Source: Conexibacter sp. CPCC 205762
GTDB lineage: Bacteria > Actinomycetota > Thermoleophilia > Solirubrobacterales > Solirubrobacteraceae
DNA length: 64,000 nt
Assembly: GCF_030646155.1 (NCBI RefSeq)
Contig: NZ_JAUTDN010000001.1
Span: 62,001-126,000 of the forward strand
Reading direction: 5' to 3'
Shown here in pieces: positions 52,140 through 63,835 of the stretch. Under the pieces are notes generated by a model. That model saw only the letters and a program-made list of their open reading frames with translations, was not told the origin of the DNA and did not search any database. The stretch's first letter is position 1. Every line of letters begins with the position of its first letter. Made by a program: the position numbers and the translations under genes.

Positions 52140-53627
52140 ATGTCCACTACCGACCTTCAGCCCACCGCCACGATCGTGGAGGGCTCCGACGGTCTCCTGC
52201 TCGAGATCGACGGCAAGATCGTCCCGAACTACGACGCGACGCTCACTCCCTTCGAGGAGGGCGACGTCGTCACCGGCCACGTCGTCCGCATCGACAAGGA
52301 CGAAGTCCTCGTCGACATCGGCTACAAGTCCGAGGGCGTCATCCCGTCCAACGAGTTGTCGATCCGCAAGTCGGTCGACCCCAAGGACGAGGTCGAGATG
52401 GGCGAGGAGGTCGACGCGCTCGTCCTCACCAAGGAGGATCAGGACGGACGTCTGATCCTCTCGAAGAAGCGCGCCCGCTTCGAGAAGGCCTGGCGCCGCA
52501 TCGAGGCTGCCGCCGAGTCCGGCGAGCCGGTCGACGGCACGGTCATCGAGGTCGTCAAGGGCGGTCTCATCATCGACCTCGGCGTGCGCGGCTTCCTGCC
52601 CGCCTCGCTGGTCGACATCCGTCGCGTGCCGCACCTGGACGAGTACCTCGGCCAGACGATCGAGTGCAGAGTCATCGAGCTCAACCGCTCGCGCAACAAC
52701 GTCGTGCTGTCGCGTCGCGCGGTCCTGGAGGAGCAGCGCAGAGAGGACCGCGAGCGGATCCTCGATCGCCTCCAGCCGGGCATGATCGTCGAGGGCACGA
52801 TCTCGAACATCGTCGACTTCGGCGCGTTCGTCGACCTCGACGGGATCGACGGCCTGATCCACATCTCCGAGCTGTCGTGGTCGCACGTCAACCACCCCAG
52901 CGAGATCCTCTCGATCGGCGACACCGTCAGCGTCAAGGTGCTCGACATCGACCGCGACCGTCAGCGCATCTCCCTCGGTCTCAAGCAGACCCAGGAGGAT
53001 CCGTGGCAGCGCGTCGTCGACACCTACAACGTCGGTGACGAGCTCGAAGGCAGAGTCACGAAGGTCGTCACGTTCGGCGCCTTCGTCGAGATCCTCGACG
53101 GCGTCGAGGGCCTCGTGCACATCTCGGAGCTGGCGCAGCACCACGTCGAGAACCCGCGCGAGATCATCCAGCCCAACGACGAGGTGAAGGTCAAGATCCT
53201 CGAGATCGACTCCGAGCGCCGCCGTCTGTCGCTGTCGATCAAGCGCGTCGAGGGCCAGATCCTGCCGCTGCGCCGTCCCGAGGGCGAGGAGGGCGTGCCG
53301 CTCGAGGGTGGCGAGGTCGAGGGCGAGAACTACGACAACGTGCCCGACCTGGGCCTGTCGGAGGACGTCTTCGCCGAGGCTGCGCCCGCCGAGGCCGCCC
53401 CGGCCCTCGACGAGCCGGCAACGGACGAGCCGGCCGCTGACGAGCCGGTCGCCGAGGCGCCGGCTGCCGAGGCCGATTCGGTCGAGGCCGTCGCCGAGGC
53501 TCCCGAGGTCGTCGCCGAGGTGCAGGCTGCCGAGGCTGCCGCCGAGGACGCCGCGGTCGCCGAGGAGGCCGCTGCCGAGGAGGCTCCCGCCGAGGAGCCC
53601 GCGACCGACGACGCCGAGCAGGCGTAA
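52140..53627 (+). CDS. rpsA: 30S ribosomal protein S1
   Basis: This 495-residue protein has four S1 RNA-binding domains (about residues 37-105, 123-190, 207-276 and 294-363). Typical cores are VTGHVVRIDKDEVLVDIGYKSEGVIP and VEGTISNIVDFGAFVDLDGIDGLIHISELS. The C-terminal 115 residues form a highly acidic Ala/Glu/Pro tail, longer and more repetitive than in mycobacterial S1, which may be disordered. The start has no Shine-Dalgarno sequence. coaE follows after 7 bases. Confidence 0.95.
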   Translation: MSTTDLQPTATIVEGSDGLLLEIDGKIVPNYDATLTPFEEGDVVTGHVVRIDKDEVLVDIGYKSEGVIPSNELSIRKSVDPKDEVEMGEEVDALVLTKEDQDGRLILSKKRARFEKAWRRIEAAAESGEPVDGTVIEVVKGGLIIDLGVRGFLPASLVDIRRVPHLDEYLGQTIECRVIELNRSRNNVVLSRRAVLEEQRREDRERILDRLQPGMIVEGTISNIVDFGAFVDLDGIDGLIHISELSWSHVNHPSEILSIGDTVSVKVLDIDRDRQRISLGLKQTQEDPWQRVVDTYNVGDELEGRVTKVVTFGAFVEILDGVEGLVHISELAQHHVENPREIIQPNDEVKVKILEIDSERRRLSLSIKRVEGQILPLRRPEGEEGVPLEGGEVEGENYDNVPDLGLSEDVFAEAAPAEAAPALDEPATDEPAADEPVAEAPAAEADSVEAVAEAPEVVAEVQAAEAAAEDAAVAEEAAAEEAPAEEPATDDAEQA

Positions 53628-53634
53628 CGGTCCC

Positions 53635-54234
53635 ATCGCGGGCAACCGAGTCCCGTTCGTCGGACTGACCGGCGGCATCGCCGCCGGGAAGTCCACCGCA
53701 CTCGAGGCGCTGCGGCGCCTCGGGGCGGCGACGATCTCCTCCGACGCCGTCGTGCACGAGCTGTACGAGACGGCCGAGGTGCGCGACCTGGTCGTCGCGC
53801 GCTGGGGGGAGGAGGTCGCGCCCGGCGGCGTCGTAGATCGCGCCGCCGTCGCAAGACACGCCTTCGCCGCGCCTGAGGAGCGCGCCTGGCTCGAGTCGAT
53901 CCTGTGGCCGCGCGTCGGCGCACGGATCGGCGCCTGGCGTGAGCAGGTGCTGGCGCAGGATCCGCCACCGCCCGCCGCGGTCAACGAGGTCCCGCTGCTG
54001 TTCGAGGCGGGCATGGAGGCCGGCTTCGACGCGACGCTGGTGATCGTCGCGCCGGAGGGTCTGCGCGAGGAGCGCGCCGGCGCCCGCGGCCACGCAGCTG
54101 TCGCCGAGCGGACCAGACGCCAGCTGTCGCAGGAGGAGAAGGCGGCGCGGGCGACGTACGTGGTCGTCAACGACGGCTCTGTCGAGCAGCTCGAGCAAGA
54201 GCTGTCGGCGGTGCTTGCAAAGCTGAACGGATGA
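53635..54234 (+). CDS. coaE: Dephospho-CoA kinase (no standard start codon)
   Basis: The product (about 199 residues) phosphorylates dephospho-CoA in the last step of CoA synthesis. It has the P-loop [23 protein letters not shown] with the catalytic Asp, and [25 protein letters not shown]. The C-terminal lid helix follows. The position between rpsA and a transglycosylase fits actinobacterial gene order. There is no in-frame ATG, GTG or TTG near the N-terminus. The nearest standard start is GTG 53308, deep inside rpsA. I mark ATC 53635 as the most plausible start; GTC 53650 is another. It overlaps the next gene by 4 bases. Confidence 0.82.
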   Translation: MAGNRVPFVGLTGGIAAGKSTALEALRRLGAATISSDAVVHELYETAEVRDLVVARWGEEVAPGGVVDRAAVARHAFAAPEERAWLESILWPRVGARIGAWREQVLAQDPPPPAAVNEVPLLFEAGMEAGFDATLVIVAPEGLREERAGARGHAAVAERTRRQLSQEEKAARATYVVVNDGSVEQLEQELSAVLAKLNG

Positions 54235-54875
54235 GTCCTGCCGCACAGGCCACGACGGTGCGCCGCCGCGCCGCCCAGCAGCGCGCCGCCGCCCGGCGCC
54301 GTCGCGCCTTCCTGGGCTTCGCGCTGCTCGGCCTCGTGATCGGCGGCATCGCGCTGCTGGCGCCGCTGTTCAGAACGGCGGTCAGAGACTTCTCGACGCT
54401 GCCGCTGGCGCACGCCGACGAGATCCGCCTGCAGGCGCGCGAGAAGAACCTCGATCCGGCGCTGATCGCCGGTGTCATCTACGCCGAGTCGAAGTTCGTC
54501 GACCAGACGTCGTCGGCCGGCGCGCTCGGGCTGATGCAGCTGATGCCGGAGACGGCGCAGTTCATCGCGCAGAGATCGGGCGGCACCGCGTTCACGATCG
54601 AGGACCTGTCGACGCCGAGAGTCAACATCGCCTACGGCAGCTGGTACCTGCGCTACCTGCTCGACCACTACGACGGCGACGAGGTGCGCGCGCTCGCCGC
54701 CTACAACGGCGGGATGGGCAACGTCAACGAGTGGATCGCGGCCGCCGACGCACGCGGCGAGCCGTTCAGCGAGGCCGACATCCCGTTCGGCGAGACGCGC
54801 GCGTACGTCGATCGCGTCCGCGACGCGAGACGCGACTACGCGCAGACCTATCCCACGGAGCTGGGCATCCGCTAG
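54231..54875 (+). CDS. Membrane-anchored lytic transglycosylase (SLT domain)
   Basis: This 214-residue protein has a basic Arg-rich N-terminus, one membrane anchor (about residues 26-48) and a Slt70-type catalytic domain: VIYAESKF with catalytic Glu near 85, [37 protein letters not shown] and [12 protein letters not shown]. It cleaves peptidoglycan glycan strands outside the membrane, forming 1,6-anhydro ends. ATGA overlap couples it to coaE, an uncommon partner for a wall enzyme but frequent in actinobacteria. Confidence 0.92.
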   Translation: MSPAAQATTVRRRAAQQRAAARRRRAFLGFALLGLVIGGIALLAPLFRTAVRDFSTLPLAHADEIRLQAREKNLDPALIAGVIYAESKFVDQTSSAGALGLMQLMPETAQFIAQRSGGTAFTIEDLSTPRVNIAYGSWYLRYLLDHYDGDEVRALAAYNGGMGNVNEWIAAADARGEPFSEADIPFGETRAYVDRVRDARRDYAQTYPTELGIR

Positions 54876-54909
54876 ACGGGGCGTGCGCGCGCCGGCTTGG
54901 CCGCTCGCG

Positions 54910-54923
54910 CGAACATGTGTTCG
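54910..54923. promoter_or_regulatory. SOS box (LexA operator) of uvrB
   Basis: CGAAC-ATGT-GTTCG is a perfect match to the actinobacterial and Bacillus-type SOS consensus CGAAC-N4-GTTCG. It lies 14 bases upstream of the uvrB -10 box, where bound LexA would block RNA polymerase. Confidence 0.8.
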
Positions 54924-54937
54924 TCCGGCGGGGTCGC

Positions 54938-54943
54938 TATCGT
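54938..54943 (+). promoter_or_regulatory. -10 element for uvrB
   Basis: TATCGT lies 9 bases before the ATG at 54953. Confidence 0.6.
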
Positions 54944-54952
54944 CGTCTGACG

Positions 54953-56986
54953 ATGCCGCCCTTCCGCCTCGACTCCACCTACGCGCCCACGGCCGATCAG
55001 CCGAAGGCGATCACCTCGCTGGCCGAGGGGATCGAGGCCGGCGAGCGCGCGATGACGCTGCTCGGCGCCACCGGCACCGGCAAGACGATGACGATGGCCG
55101 CCACGATCGAGGCCGTCCAGCGGCCGGCGCTGATCATGGCGCACAACAAGACGCTCGCCGCGCAGCTCTGCAACGAGTTCCGCACCTACTTCCCGGACAA
55201 CGCGGTCGAGTACTTCGTCTCGTACTACGACTACTACCAGCCAGAGGCGTACGTCCCCAGCCGGGACCTCTACATCGAGAAGGACTCGGCGATCAACGCC
55301 GAGATCGAGCGGCTGCGCCACTCGGCGACGGCCTCGCTGTTCGCGCGCAGAGACGTGATCGTCGTCGCCTCCGTCTCCAGCATCTACGGCCTCGGCTCGC
55401 CGGAGAAGTACGACCGCAACATGGTGATCCTCAGACGCGGCGGCGAGGTCGATCGCGACGAAGTCTTGCGCAAGCTCGTCTCGATCCAGTACCAGCGCAA
55501 CGACCAGGTGCTCTCGCGCGGCACCTTCCGCGTGCGCGGGGAGACGCTGGAGGTCTTCCCGGCGTACGCCGAGACGGCCTACCGCGTGACGCTGTTCGGC
55601 GACGAGGTCGAGGAGGTCCAGCACTTCGACCCGCTGACCGGCGAGCTGATCGAGGAGGATCTCGAGTTCGTCGCGATCTGGCCGGCCTCGCACTACAACG
55701 TCGACCAGGACGAGATCGCCGACGCCGTCGCCGAGATCGGGCGCGAGCTGAACGACCGCTGCGCCGAGCTGGAGAGACAGGGCAAGCTGCTGGAGTCGCA
55801 CCGCCTGCGCCAGCGCACGCAGTACGACATGGAGATGCTGCGCGAGATGGGCTTCTGCTCCGGCATCGAGAACTACTCGCAGATACTCGACGGCCGCAGA
55901 CCGGGCGAGCGGCCGTACTGCCTGATCGACTTCTTCCCCGAGGACTTCGTCGTCTTCATCGACGAGTCGCACCAGACGGTGCCGCAGATCGGCGGCATGT
56001 ACGAGGGCGACCGCTCGCGCAAGCAGACGCTGATCGACTACGGCTTCCGCCTGCCGAGCGCGCTCGGAAACCGCCCGCAGAGATTCGAGGAGTTCCTCTC
56101 GATCGCGCCGCAGCTGGTCTTCGTCTCGGCGACGCCGGGCGAGTACGAGCGGACGCACTCGCCGCGGATCGTCGAGCAGATCGTCCGCCCGACCGGGATC
56201 GTCGACCCGCAGATAGACGTGCGCGAGACGAGAAACCAGATCGACGACCTGATGAACGAGATCAAGCAGCGGGTCGAGCGGGACGAGCGCACGCTGGTGA
56301 CGACGCTGACGAAGAGAATGTCGGAGGACCTCACCGGCTACCTGCTGGAGATGGGCTTCAAGGTCCGCTACCTGCACTCTGAGGTCGACACGATCGAGCG
56401 GATCCAGATCATCCGCGAGCTGCGGCTGGGGGAGTACGACGTGCTCGTCGGCGTCAACCTGCTGCGTGAGGGGCTCGACCTGCCGGAGGTCTCGCTGGTC
56501 GCGATCCTCGACGCCGACAAGGAAGGCTTCCTGCGCGGCGCCACGTCGCTGATCCAGACGATCGGCCGCGCCGCCCGCAACGTCGACGGCAAGGTCGTGA
56601 TGTACGCCGACAAGGAGACGAGAGCGATGCAGATCGCGCTCGAGGAGACCGACCGGCGCCGCGCGATCCAGCTCAAGTACAACGAGGACAACGGCATCTC
56701 GCCGGAGTCGATCGTCAAGGGCATCTCCGACATCGCCGAGTTCCTGCAGGCCGAGTCGAAGGTGCCGAAGGGCCGCAGACGGCGCAGCAGAGTCAACGCC
56801 AGACAGCTGAGACCGGCCGAGCTGGAGAAGGCGATCATCGAGCTGGAGGAGGAGATGCTCGCCGCCGCCGAGGATCTCCGCTTCGAGTACGCCGCGACGC
56901 TGCGCGACGAGATCAAGTCGCTGCGCCGCGAGTTCGACATCGCGCTCGCCGAGCAGCGCGCCGCACCGAAGATCCCGTCGCGTTAG
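54953..56986 (+). CDS. uvrB: UvrABC system protein B
   Basis: This 677-residue excision-repair helicase has Walker A GATGTGKT at residues 38-45, the damage-probing beta-hairpin [21 protein letters not shown] near 91-111, FIDESHQT, and the helicase motifs [28 protein letters not shown] and QTIGRAARN. The C-terminal UVR helix pair ([22 protein letters not shown]) binds UvrC. It receives damaged DNA from UvrA. The frame is open 74 codons upstream, but ATG 54953 gives the standard start, directly after the promoter and SOS box. Confidence 0.97.
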   Translation: MPPFRLDSTYAPTADQPKAITSLAEGIEAGERAMTLLGATGTGKTMTMAATIEAVQRPALIMAHNKTLAAQLCNEFRTYFPDNAVEYFVSYYDYYQPEAYVPSRDLYIEKDSAINAEIERLRHSATASLFARRDVIVVASVSSIYGLGSPEKYDRNMVILRRGGEVDRDEVLRKLVSIQYQRNDQVLSRGTFRVRGETLEVFPAYAETAYRVTLFGDEVEEVQHFDPLTGELIEEDLEFVAIWPASHYNVDQDEIADAVAEIGRELNDRCAELERQGKLLESHRLRQRTQYDMEMLREMGFCSGIENYSQILDGRRPGERPYCLIDFFPEDFVVFIDESHQTVPQIGGMYEGDRSRKQTLIDYGFRLPSALGNRPQRFEEFLSIAPQLVFVSATPGEYERTHSPRIVEQIVRPTGIVDPQIDVRETRNQIDDLMNEIKQRVERDERTLVTTLTKRMSEDLTGYLLEMGFKVRYLHSEVDTIERIQIIRELRLGEYDVLVGVNLLREGLDLPEVSLVAILDADKEGFLRGATSLIQTIGRAARNVDGKVVMYADKETRAMQIALEETDRRRAIQLKYNEDNGISPESIVKGISDIAEFLQAESKVPKGRRRRSRVNARQLRPAELEKAIIELEEEMLAAAEDLRFEYAATLRDEIKSLRREFDIALAEQRAAPKIPSR

Positions 56987-56990
56987 CGTC

Positions 56991-57053
56991 GTCGCCGGTC
57001 GCCGGTCGCCGGTCGCCGGTCGCCGGTCGCCGGTCGCCGGTCGCCGGTCGCCG
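56991..57053. repeat. Nine perfect tandem copies of a 7-bp unit
   Basis: The unit GTCGCCG occurs nine times in a row without a mismatch, beginning 4 bases after the uvrB stop and ending 31 bases before the mutY -10 box. Seven is not a multiple of three, but the array is intergenic. It is a strong candidate for copy-number variation. Confidence 0.9.
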
Positions 57054-57083
57054 CGGGCGCGGACGCGACGCCGGGCGGCGCGC

Positions 57084-57089
57084 TAGCGT
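57084..57089 (+). promoter_or_regulatory. -10 element for mutY
   Basis: TAGCGT lies 8 bases before the GTG at 57098. The 7-bp tandem array occupies the region where a -35 box and upstream sites would be. Confidence 0.55.
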
Positions 57090-57097
57090 CCTGCGGC

Positions 57098-57907
57098 GTG
57101 CCGGTCGACCATGACGCCGTCCTCTCCTGGTATGCGGCCGTGCGCCGCGACCTGCCGTGGCGGCGGACGCGTGACCCGTACCGGATCCTCGTCTCCGAGG
57201 TGATGCTCCAGCAGACGCAGGTCGCCCGCGTCGTGCCCTACTACGAGGCGTTCCTGGACCGCTTCCCCGACGAGCAGGCGCTCGGCTCCGCGCCGACGGC
57301 CGATGTGCTGCGGCTGTGGAGCGGGCTCGGCTACAACCGCCGCGCGCTCGCGCTGCAGGCCTGCGCCCGCGCCGTCGCGCAGGACGGCTGGCCGGCCGAC
57401 GCCGAGGGGCTGCTGAGACTGCCGGGGATCGGGCCGTACACGGCCGCCGCCGTCGCCTCGTTCGCCTTCGGCGAGCAGGTCGCCGCCGTCGACACGAACG
57501 TCAGACGGGTGATCGAGCGCCACGATCGCGTCCACCGGCCCGCCAGAGCGCTCGCCGCGCGCGCCGCCGAGTGGCTCCCGCACGGCCGCGCTGCCGACTG
57601 GAACCAGGCGATGATGGAGCTCGGCGCAACCGTCTGCGGCGCCCGCGCCGTCGCCTGCGGCGACTGTCCGCTCGAACGCTGCGCCTCGCGCGGCCAGCCG
57701 CTGCCGCCACCGCCGAGACGGACCCGCGGCGCCGAGCGGTTCGAGCAGACCGACCGCTACGTGCGCGGCCGGATCGTCGCCGCGCTCGCCGCCGGCGAGC
57801 CGCTGCCGAGCGCGATCGCGCCCGAGCGGATGGCGCGCGCGCTCGACGGCCTCGCCCGCGACGGCCTCGTGGTGCGGGCCGCCGACGGCGGCGTGCGGCT
57901 GCCCTGA
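57098..57907 (+). CDS. mutY: A/G-specific adenine glycosylase
   Basis: This 269-residue helix-hairpin-helix glycosylase removes adenine opposite 8-oxoguanine. Catalytic Glu34 lies in ILVSEVMLQQTQVARV, the HhH is LPGIGPYTAAAVASFAFG and catalytic Asp lies in VAAVDTNVRRVIE near 132. The iron-sulfur Cys set reads C-x6-C-x2-C-x4-C, one residue shorter in the last gap than the usual x5. The C-terminal NUDIX-like 8-oxoG recognition domain of full-length MutY is missing, as in some actinobacterial enzymes. Confidence 0.9.
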   Translation: MPVDHDAVLSWYAAVRRDLPWRRTRDPYRILVSEVMLQQTQVARVVPYYEAFLDRFPDEQALGSAPTADVLRLWSGLGYNRRALALQACARAVAQDGWPADAEGLLRLPGIGPYTAAAVASFAFGEQVAAVDTNVRRVIERHDRVHRPARALAARAAEWLPHGRAADWNQAMMELGATVCGARAVACGDCPLERCASRGQPLPPPPRRTRGAERFEQTDRYVRGRIVAALAAGEPLPSAIAPERMARALDGLARDGLVVRAADGGVRLP

Positions 57908-58040
57908 CGGCCGCCCGCACGGGCCAGCGCGCGCGTCCGGCAAGGCGCGCGCCAGGCGGCGACGGCGTGCCAGCGGCTGGACGGACGGCGACGCGCCAGT
58001 CGGGCGTCCAGCGACATCGTCGGCCGGCTGGCCCGCTCGC

Positions 58041-58046
58041 TAGGCT
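58041..58046 (+). promoter_or_regulatory. -10 element for the DivIVA-like gene
   Basis: TAGGCT lies about 31 bases before the ATG at 58078. The leader contains GGAGG, so the transcript is leadered. Confidence 0.4.
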
Positions 58047-58077
58047 TCGGGGCGAATCGCCATCCCCCGACGGAGGT

Positions 58078-58965
58078 ATGCCCGCCGTGGCCCTCGACCG
58101 CCAGAGCATCGAGAAGAAGGACTTCCCCATCGGTCGTCGCGGCTACGACCCGGAGGCGGTCGACACGCACCTGCGCGACGTCGCCGACTCGGTCGACGGG
58201 CTCAAGCGCTCCGCCCGCCAGCGCACCGAGACGGTCGCCACGACCGCCAGCGAGCAGGTCCGCGCGGTCATCTCCGCCGCCGAGGCGAGCGCCGACGAGA
58301 TCACGCGGCAAGCCGAGGAGGAGGCGCGCGAGATCCGTGACGACGCCTCCGCCGAGGCGAAGCGCACGCGCGACGACGCCAACCACTCCGCGCACGACTA
58401 CGTCGGCAGAGTCGCCGAGGCGACCTCGGCGCTGCTGCAGCGGGTCGACGCGATGCAGGGCGAGCTGAACACGCTGCTCGACACGCTGCGGACCGGCGCC
58501 AACCGCGTCCACGCCGACCTCCAGCTGCTGGAGGGCAACCTCGGCGAGCTGGCCTCGGTCGCCGGCCGCCCACGCTTCGAGCCGGAGCCGCCGGACGCCG
58601 TCGAGCCGCCGTCCGCGCGCCCGCTGGCACCGGCGATCGGCCGCGAGCCGGTCGCGCAGGAGGATCCCGACGCGCCGCGCCGCAACGGCAGCGCGCCGCT
58701 GGACCGCGACGCGCTCGTCGCCGACCCCGATGCCCCGGTCGCCGCCACGCCCGCCTCCGCGAGCCCTGTGGCCGCCGCGCCGGCCGCGGCGCCCGCCGCT
58801 GCCTCCACCGGCGACGACAACGAGGAGAGCGCCCGGCTCGTCGCGCTCGACATGGCGCTCAGCGGCACGTCGCGCGAGGAGACCGACGTCTACCTCGCCG
58901 AGCACTTCAACCTCGCCGACCGCGCCGCGCTGCTCGACGAGGTCTACGCCAGCATCGGCGGCTGA
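58078..58965 (+). CDS. DivIVA-domain coiled-coil protein
   Basis: This protein of about 295 residues begins with the DivIVA membrane-curvature motif (DRQSIEKKDFPIGRRGYDPEAVDTHLRDV). A long coiled coil with EITRQAEEEAREIRDDASAEAKRTRDDAN (about residues 30-150) follows, then a Pro/Ala-rich disordered region. A conserved C-terminal helical end (ARLVALDMALSGTSREETDVYLAEHFNL) resembles the tail seen in related actinobacterial DivIVA-like proteins. A role in polar growth or division-site organisation is inferred. GGAGG lies only 1 base from ATG 58078 but 10 bases from GTG 58087, so the GTG may be the real start. Confidence 0.82.
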   Translation: MPAVALDRQSIEKKDFPIGRRGYDPEAVDTHLRDVADSVDGLKRSARQRTETVATTASEQVRAVISAAEASADEITRQAEEEAREIRDDASAEAKRTRDDANHSAHDYVGRVAEATSALLQRVDAMQGELNTLLDTLRTGANRVHADLQLLEGNLGELASVAGRPRFEPEPPDAVEPPSARPLAPAIGREPVAQEDPDAPRRNGSAPLDRDALVADPDAPVAATPASASPVAAAPAAAPAAASTGDDNEESARLVALDMALSGTSREETDVYLAEHFNLADRAALLDEVYASIGG

Positions 58966-59072
58966 CGCCGCGCCGCGCCCGCGACCGTCGCGCGTCTGCC
59001 AGGTGCGGACGCGGCGGCGGCCGGCGCCGCCCGTGCCCTCAGGCGAAGCCGCCAGAGCGGGCAGTGGTGCCG

Positions 59073-60011
59073 CTACACCAGCGCCGGCTCGGGCAGCGGC
59101 GCGGGCGTCGTGCGCAGCTGCTCGGTGAAGAAGGCGATCTGGTCGGCGACGGCGCGCTCGAACGTCTCGCCGGCGTAGATGTCGAAGTGGCCGGCGCCGG
59201 CGTAGCGGACCAGCTCGCCGCGCGGCGCCCGCTCGGCCAGCGTCAGCGCCGGCTGCGGCGGCGTCACCTCGTCCTCGTCGCAGACGGCGACGAGCAGCGG
59301 GCACGCGATCTCCGCCGCGTGGCGCAGCGGGCGGTAGGCGGTCAGCCGCAGCAGCACCCGCGCCGCCACCGCGTTGGACCACGGCGCGCCCGCCGGCACG
59401 ATCGCGTGGTAGCCGGCCTCGGAGCCGGGCTGCGTCATCGCCGCCAGCGAGCCGGGCGGGCCGACGGCCGGGATCAGCCGCGGAGGTGCGCCACGCACCG
59501 CGCCCAGCTCGTCGCGCAAAGCGGCGGCGGTCAGCCGCAGCGCCTGCGGGATCGGCTCCGACAGCGCCTGCCGCAGCCCATCGACGAACGGCGCCTGCGC
59601 GATCACCGCGGCGATGCGATGGTCGCGCGCGGCGGTCGTGACGACGTGGCCGCCGGAGAAGGATGTGCCCCACAGCGCGATCCGCTCCGGGTCGACGCCG
59701 TCGAGCGAGCGGGCGTAGGAGATCGCCGCCGCCCAGTCGGCCAGCTGGCCCGGGATCGACAGCAGCTGCCGCGGCTGGCCCTCGCTGGCGCCGAAGCCGC
59801 GGTAGTCGAAGACGAGCGCCGCGAAGCCGGCGGAGGCGAAGCGCGCGGCGAAGGCGTCGAGCCGCGCCTCGCGCACGCCCGCGAACCCGTGCGCGAGCAC
59901 GACGCAGGGGAGACCGCGCGGATCGGCCACGGCAGCGGCCTGATCAGGCCGGTAGAGCCAGGCGGCGCAGCGAGAACCCCAGGCGTCGAAGGTCACGTCC
60001 TCACGCAACAT
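59073..60011 (-). CDS. Alpha/beta hydrolase (dienelactone-hydrolase/peptidase-S15-like)
   Basis: This 312-residue cytoplasmic hydrolase has the oxyanion segment VVLAHGFAGVREARLD, FDYRGFGASEGQPRQL, nucleophile elbow WGTSFSGGHVV (Ser near residue 118), an acid in VAVCDEDEVTP and catalytic His in GAGHFDIYAGE. It has no signal peptide. The family includes many esterases and the substrate is unknown. A -10 box lies 6 bases upstream of the ATG. Confidence 0.88.
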   Translation of the reverse strand: MLREDVTFDAWGSRCAAWLYRPDQAAAVADPRGLPCVVLAHGFAGVREARLDAFAARFASAGFAALVFDYRGFGASEGQPRQLLSIPGQLADWAAAISYARSLDGVDPERIALWGTSFSGGHVVTTAARDHRIAAVIAQAPFVDGLRQALSEPIPQALRLTAAALRDELGAVRGAPPRLIPAVGPPGSLAAMTQPGSEAGYHAIVPAGAPWSNAVAARVLLRLTAYRPLRHAAEIACPLLVAVCDEDEVTPPQPALTLAERAPRGELVRYAGAGHFDIYAGETFERAVADQIAFFTEQLRTTPAPLPEPALV

Positions 60012-60017
60012 GCGTCA

Positions 60018-60023
60018 ACGTTA
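60018..60023 (-). promoter_or_regulatory. -10 element for the alpha/beta hydrolase gene
   Basis: On the minus strand TAACGT lies 6 bases before the ATG at 60011, predicting a leaderless mRNA. Confidence 0.6.
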
Positions 60024-60076
60024 CCCAGACCGACCGATCTCACTCCCGCTCGCGACCGCCTCTGGACGGATGTCGC

Positions 60077-60104
60077 CTGCAATCCGGTTGCAGCCGGATT
60101 GCAG
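60077..60104. terminator. Perfect inverted repeat after the MBL-fold gene
   Basis: CTGCAATCCGG (60077-60087) and CCGGATTGCAG (60094-60104) flank TTGCAG, 12 bases beyond the minus-strand stop at 60116. It is a likely terminator of that gene. It also lies about 55-80 bases upstream of the next hydrolase's -10 box, so an operator role is possible. Confidence 0.5.
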
Positions 60105-60115
60105 CCGGCGCCGCC

Positions 60116-60760
60116 TCAGGGCAGCTTCGCGACCGCCGCCGCGAAGGCGTCGGGATCGCCCAGCGGCGGCCCGTGGCCGAAGGCGACCAGCTCCGGTCGC
60201 AGCGACGCCAGCCGCCGCGCCGAGATGCGGTTGCGCCCGGCGTCGGGGCTGAGCGCCGGGTAGGGCTCGCGGATCGCGCCGCGCAGCGTGAACGGGTTGA
60301 ACCCCCACATCACGTCGCCGGCGATCAGCACGCGGTCGGACTCGCGCCAATAGGCGACGTGGCCGGGGGAGTGGCCGGGCACGTCGAGGACGGTGAAGCC
60401 GGCGACCTCGTCGCCCTCCCGCAGCGCTCTCGCGACCGGCACCGCTCTCGCGCCCATCCCGCTGACGGTCCGCCGTCCGAGCCCGATCTGCTTGCCGGCC
60501 TCGACCGCTCTGACGTCGTTGGCGCCGCACCACAGCGGCAGCTCCAGCTCGCGGCAGACCTTCGCGCTGGAGCCGTAGTGGTCGAAGTGGCCGTGGGTCA
60601 GCGCGTGCGCCGACAGCGCTCTGTCGCGCACCTGCTTCAGCACCCGCCCGCCGTCGATCGGCGAGCCGGAGTCGATCAGCACGTCGCCGATCACATAGAC
60701 GTTGATGCTGTTCGCTGGGAACCCGTCCAGCTGCCAGACATCCGGAGCAAGCTCTCGCAT
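60116..60760 (-). CDS. Metallo-beta-lactamase-fold hydrolase (glyoxalase II-like)
   Basis: This 214-residue protein has the metal motif [11 protein letters not shown] near residue 55, [13 protein letters not shown] with a third His, LIAGDVMWG with the bridging Asp, and FGHGPPLGD with the last His. These complete a dinuclear zinc or iron site. The fold includes glyoxalase II, sulfur dioxygenases and RNA-processing enzymes; the small size and single domain suggest a thioesterase-type hydrolase. Substrate unknown. A -10 box lies 7 bases upstream. Confidence 0.9.
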   Translation of the reverse strand: MRELAPDVWQLDGFPANSINVYVIGDVLIDSGSPIDGGRVLKQVRDRALSAHALTHGHFDHYGSSAKVCRELELPLWCGANDVRAVEAGKQIGLGRRTVSGMGARAVPVARALREGDEVAGFTVLDVPGHSPGHVAYWRESDRVLIAGDVMWGFNPFTLRGAIREPYPALSPDAGRNRISARRLASLRPELVAFGHGPPLGDPDAFAAAVAKLP

Positions 60761-60767
60761 GGCGGCG

Positions 60768-60773
60768 ATGGTA
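60768..60773 (-). promoter_or_regulatory. -10 element for the MBL-fold gene
   Basis: On the minus strand TACCAT lies 7 bases before the ATG at 60760. Confidence 0.6.
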
Positions 60774-60819
60774 CTGGGTCGTACCGGGATGGTGCGGCGG
60801 TTGGTGTCTGCTGGGCGAG

Positions 60820-60833
60820 CGAACGTCCGTTCG
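60820..60833. promoter_or_regulatory. SOS box (LexA operator) of uvrA
   Basis: CGAAC-GTCC-GTTCG, extended by matching G and C flanks, lies 6 bases upstream of the uvrA -10 box. It has the same consensus as the site before uvrB. Confidence 0.82.
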
Positions 60834-60839
60834 CCCTTC

Positions 60840-60845
60840 TATAGT
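60840..60845 (+). promoter_or_regulatory. -10 element for uvrA
   Basis: TATAGT lies 9 bases before the ATG at 60855 and partly overlaps the region LexA would cover. Confidence 0.65.
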
Positions 60846-60854
60846 GGTTCCGCG

Positions 60855-63752
<2,898 letters not shown>

Positions 63753-63835
63753 AGGCGGGGCGGGCCACGTCGCGCGCCTGGGGCGCCGCGCCCCGCGCGG
63801 AAGCGAGCGGCCCGCGAGCGTGATGCGGCCGGCGC

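Noticed and set aside
56991..57053. CRISPR array
   Set aside because: The unit is 7 bp, perfectly tandem and without spacers.
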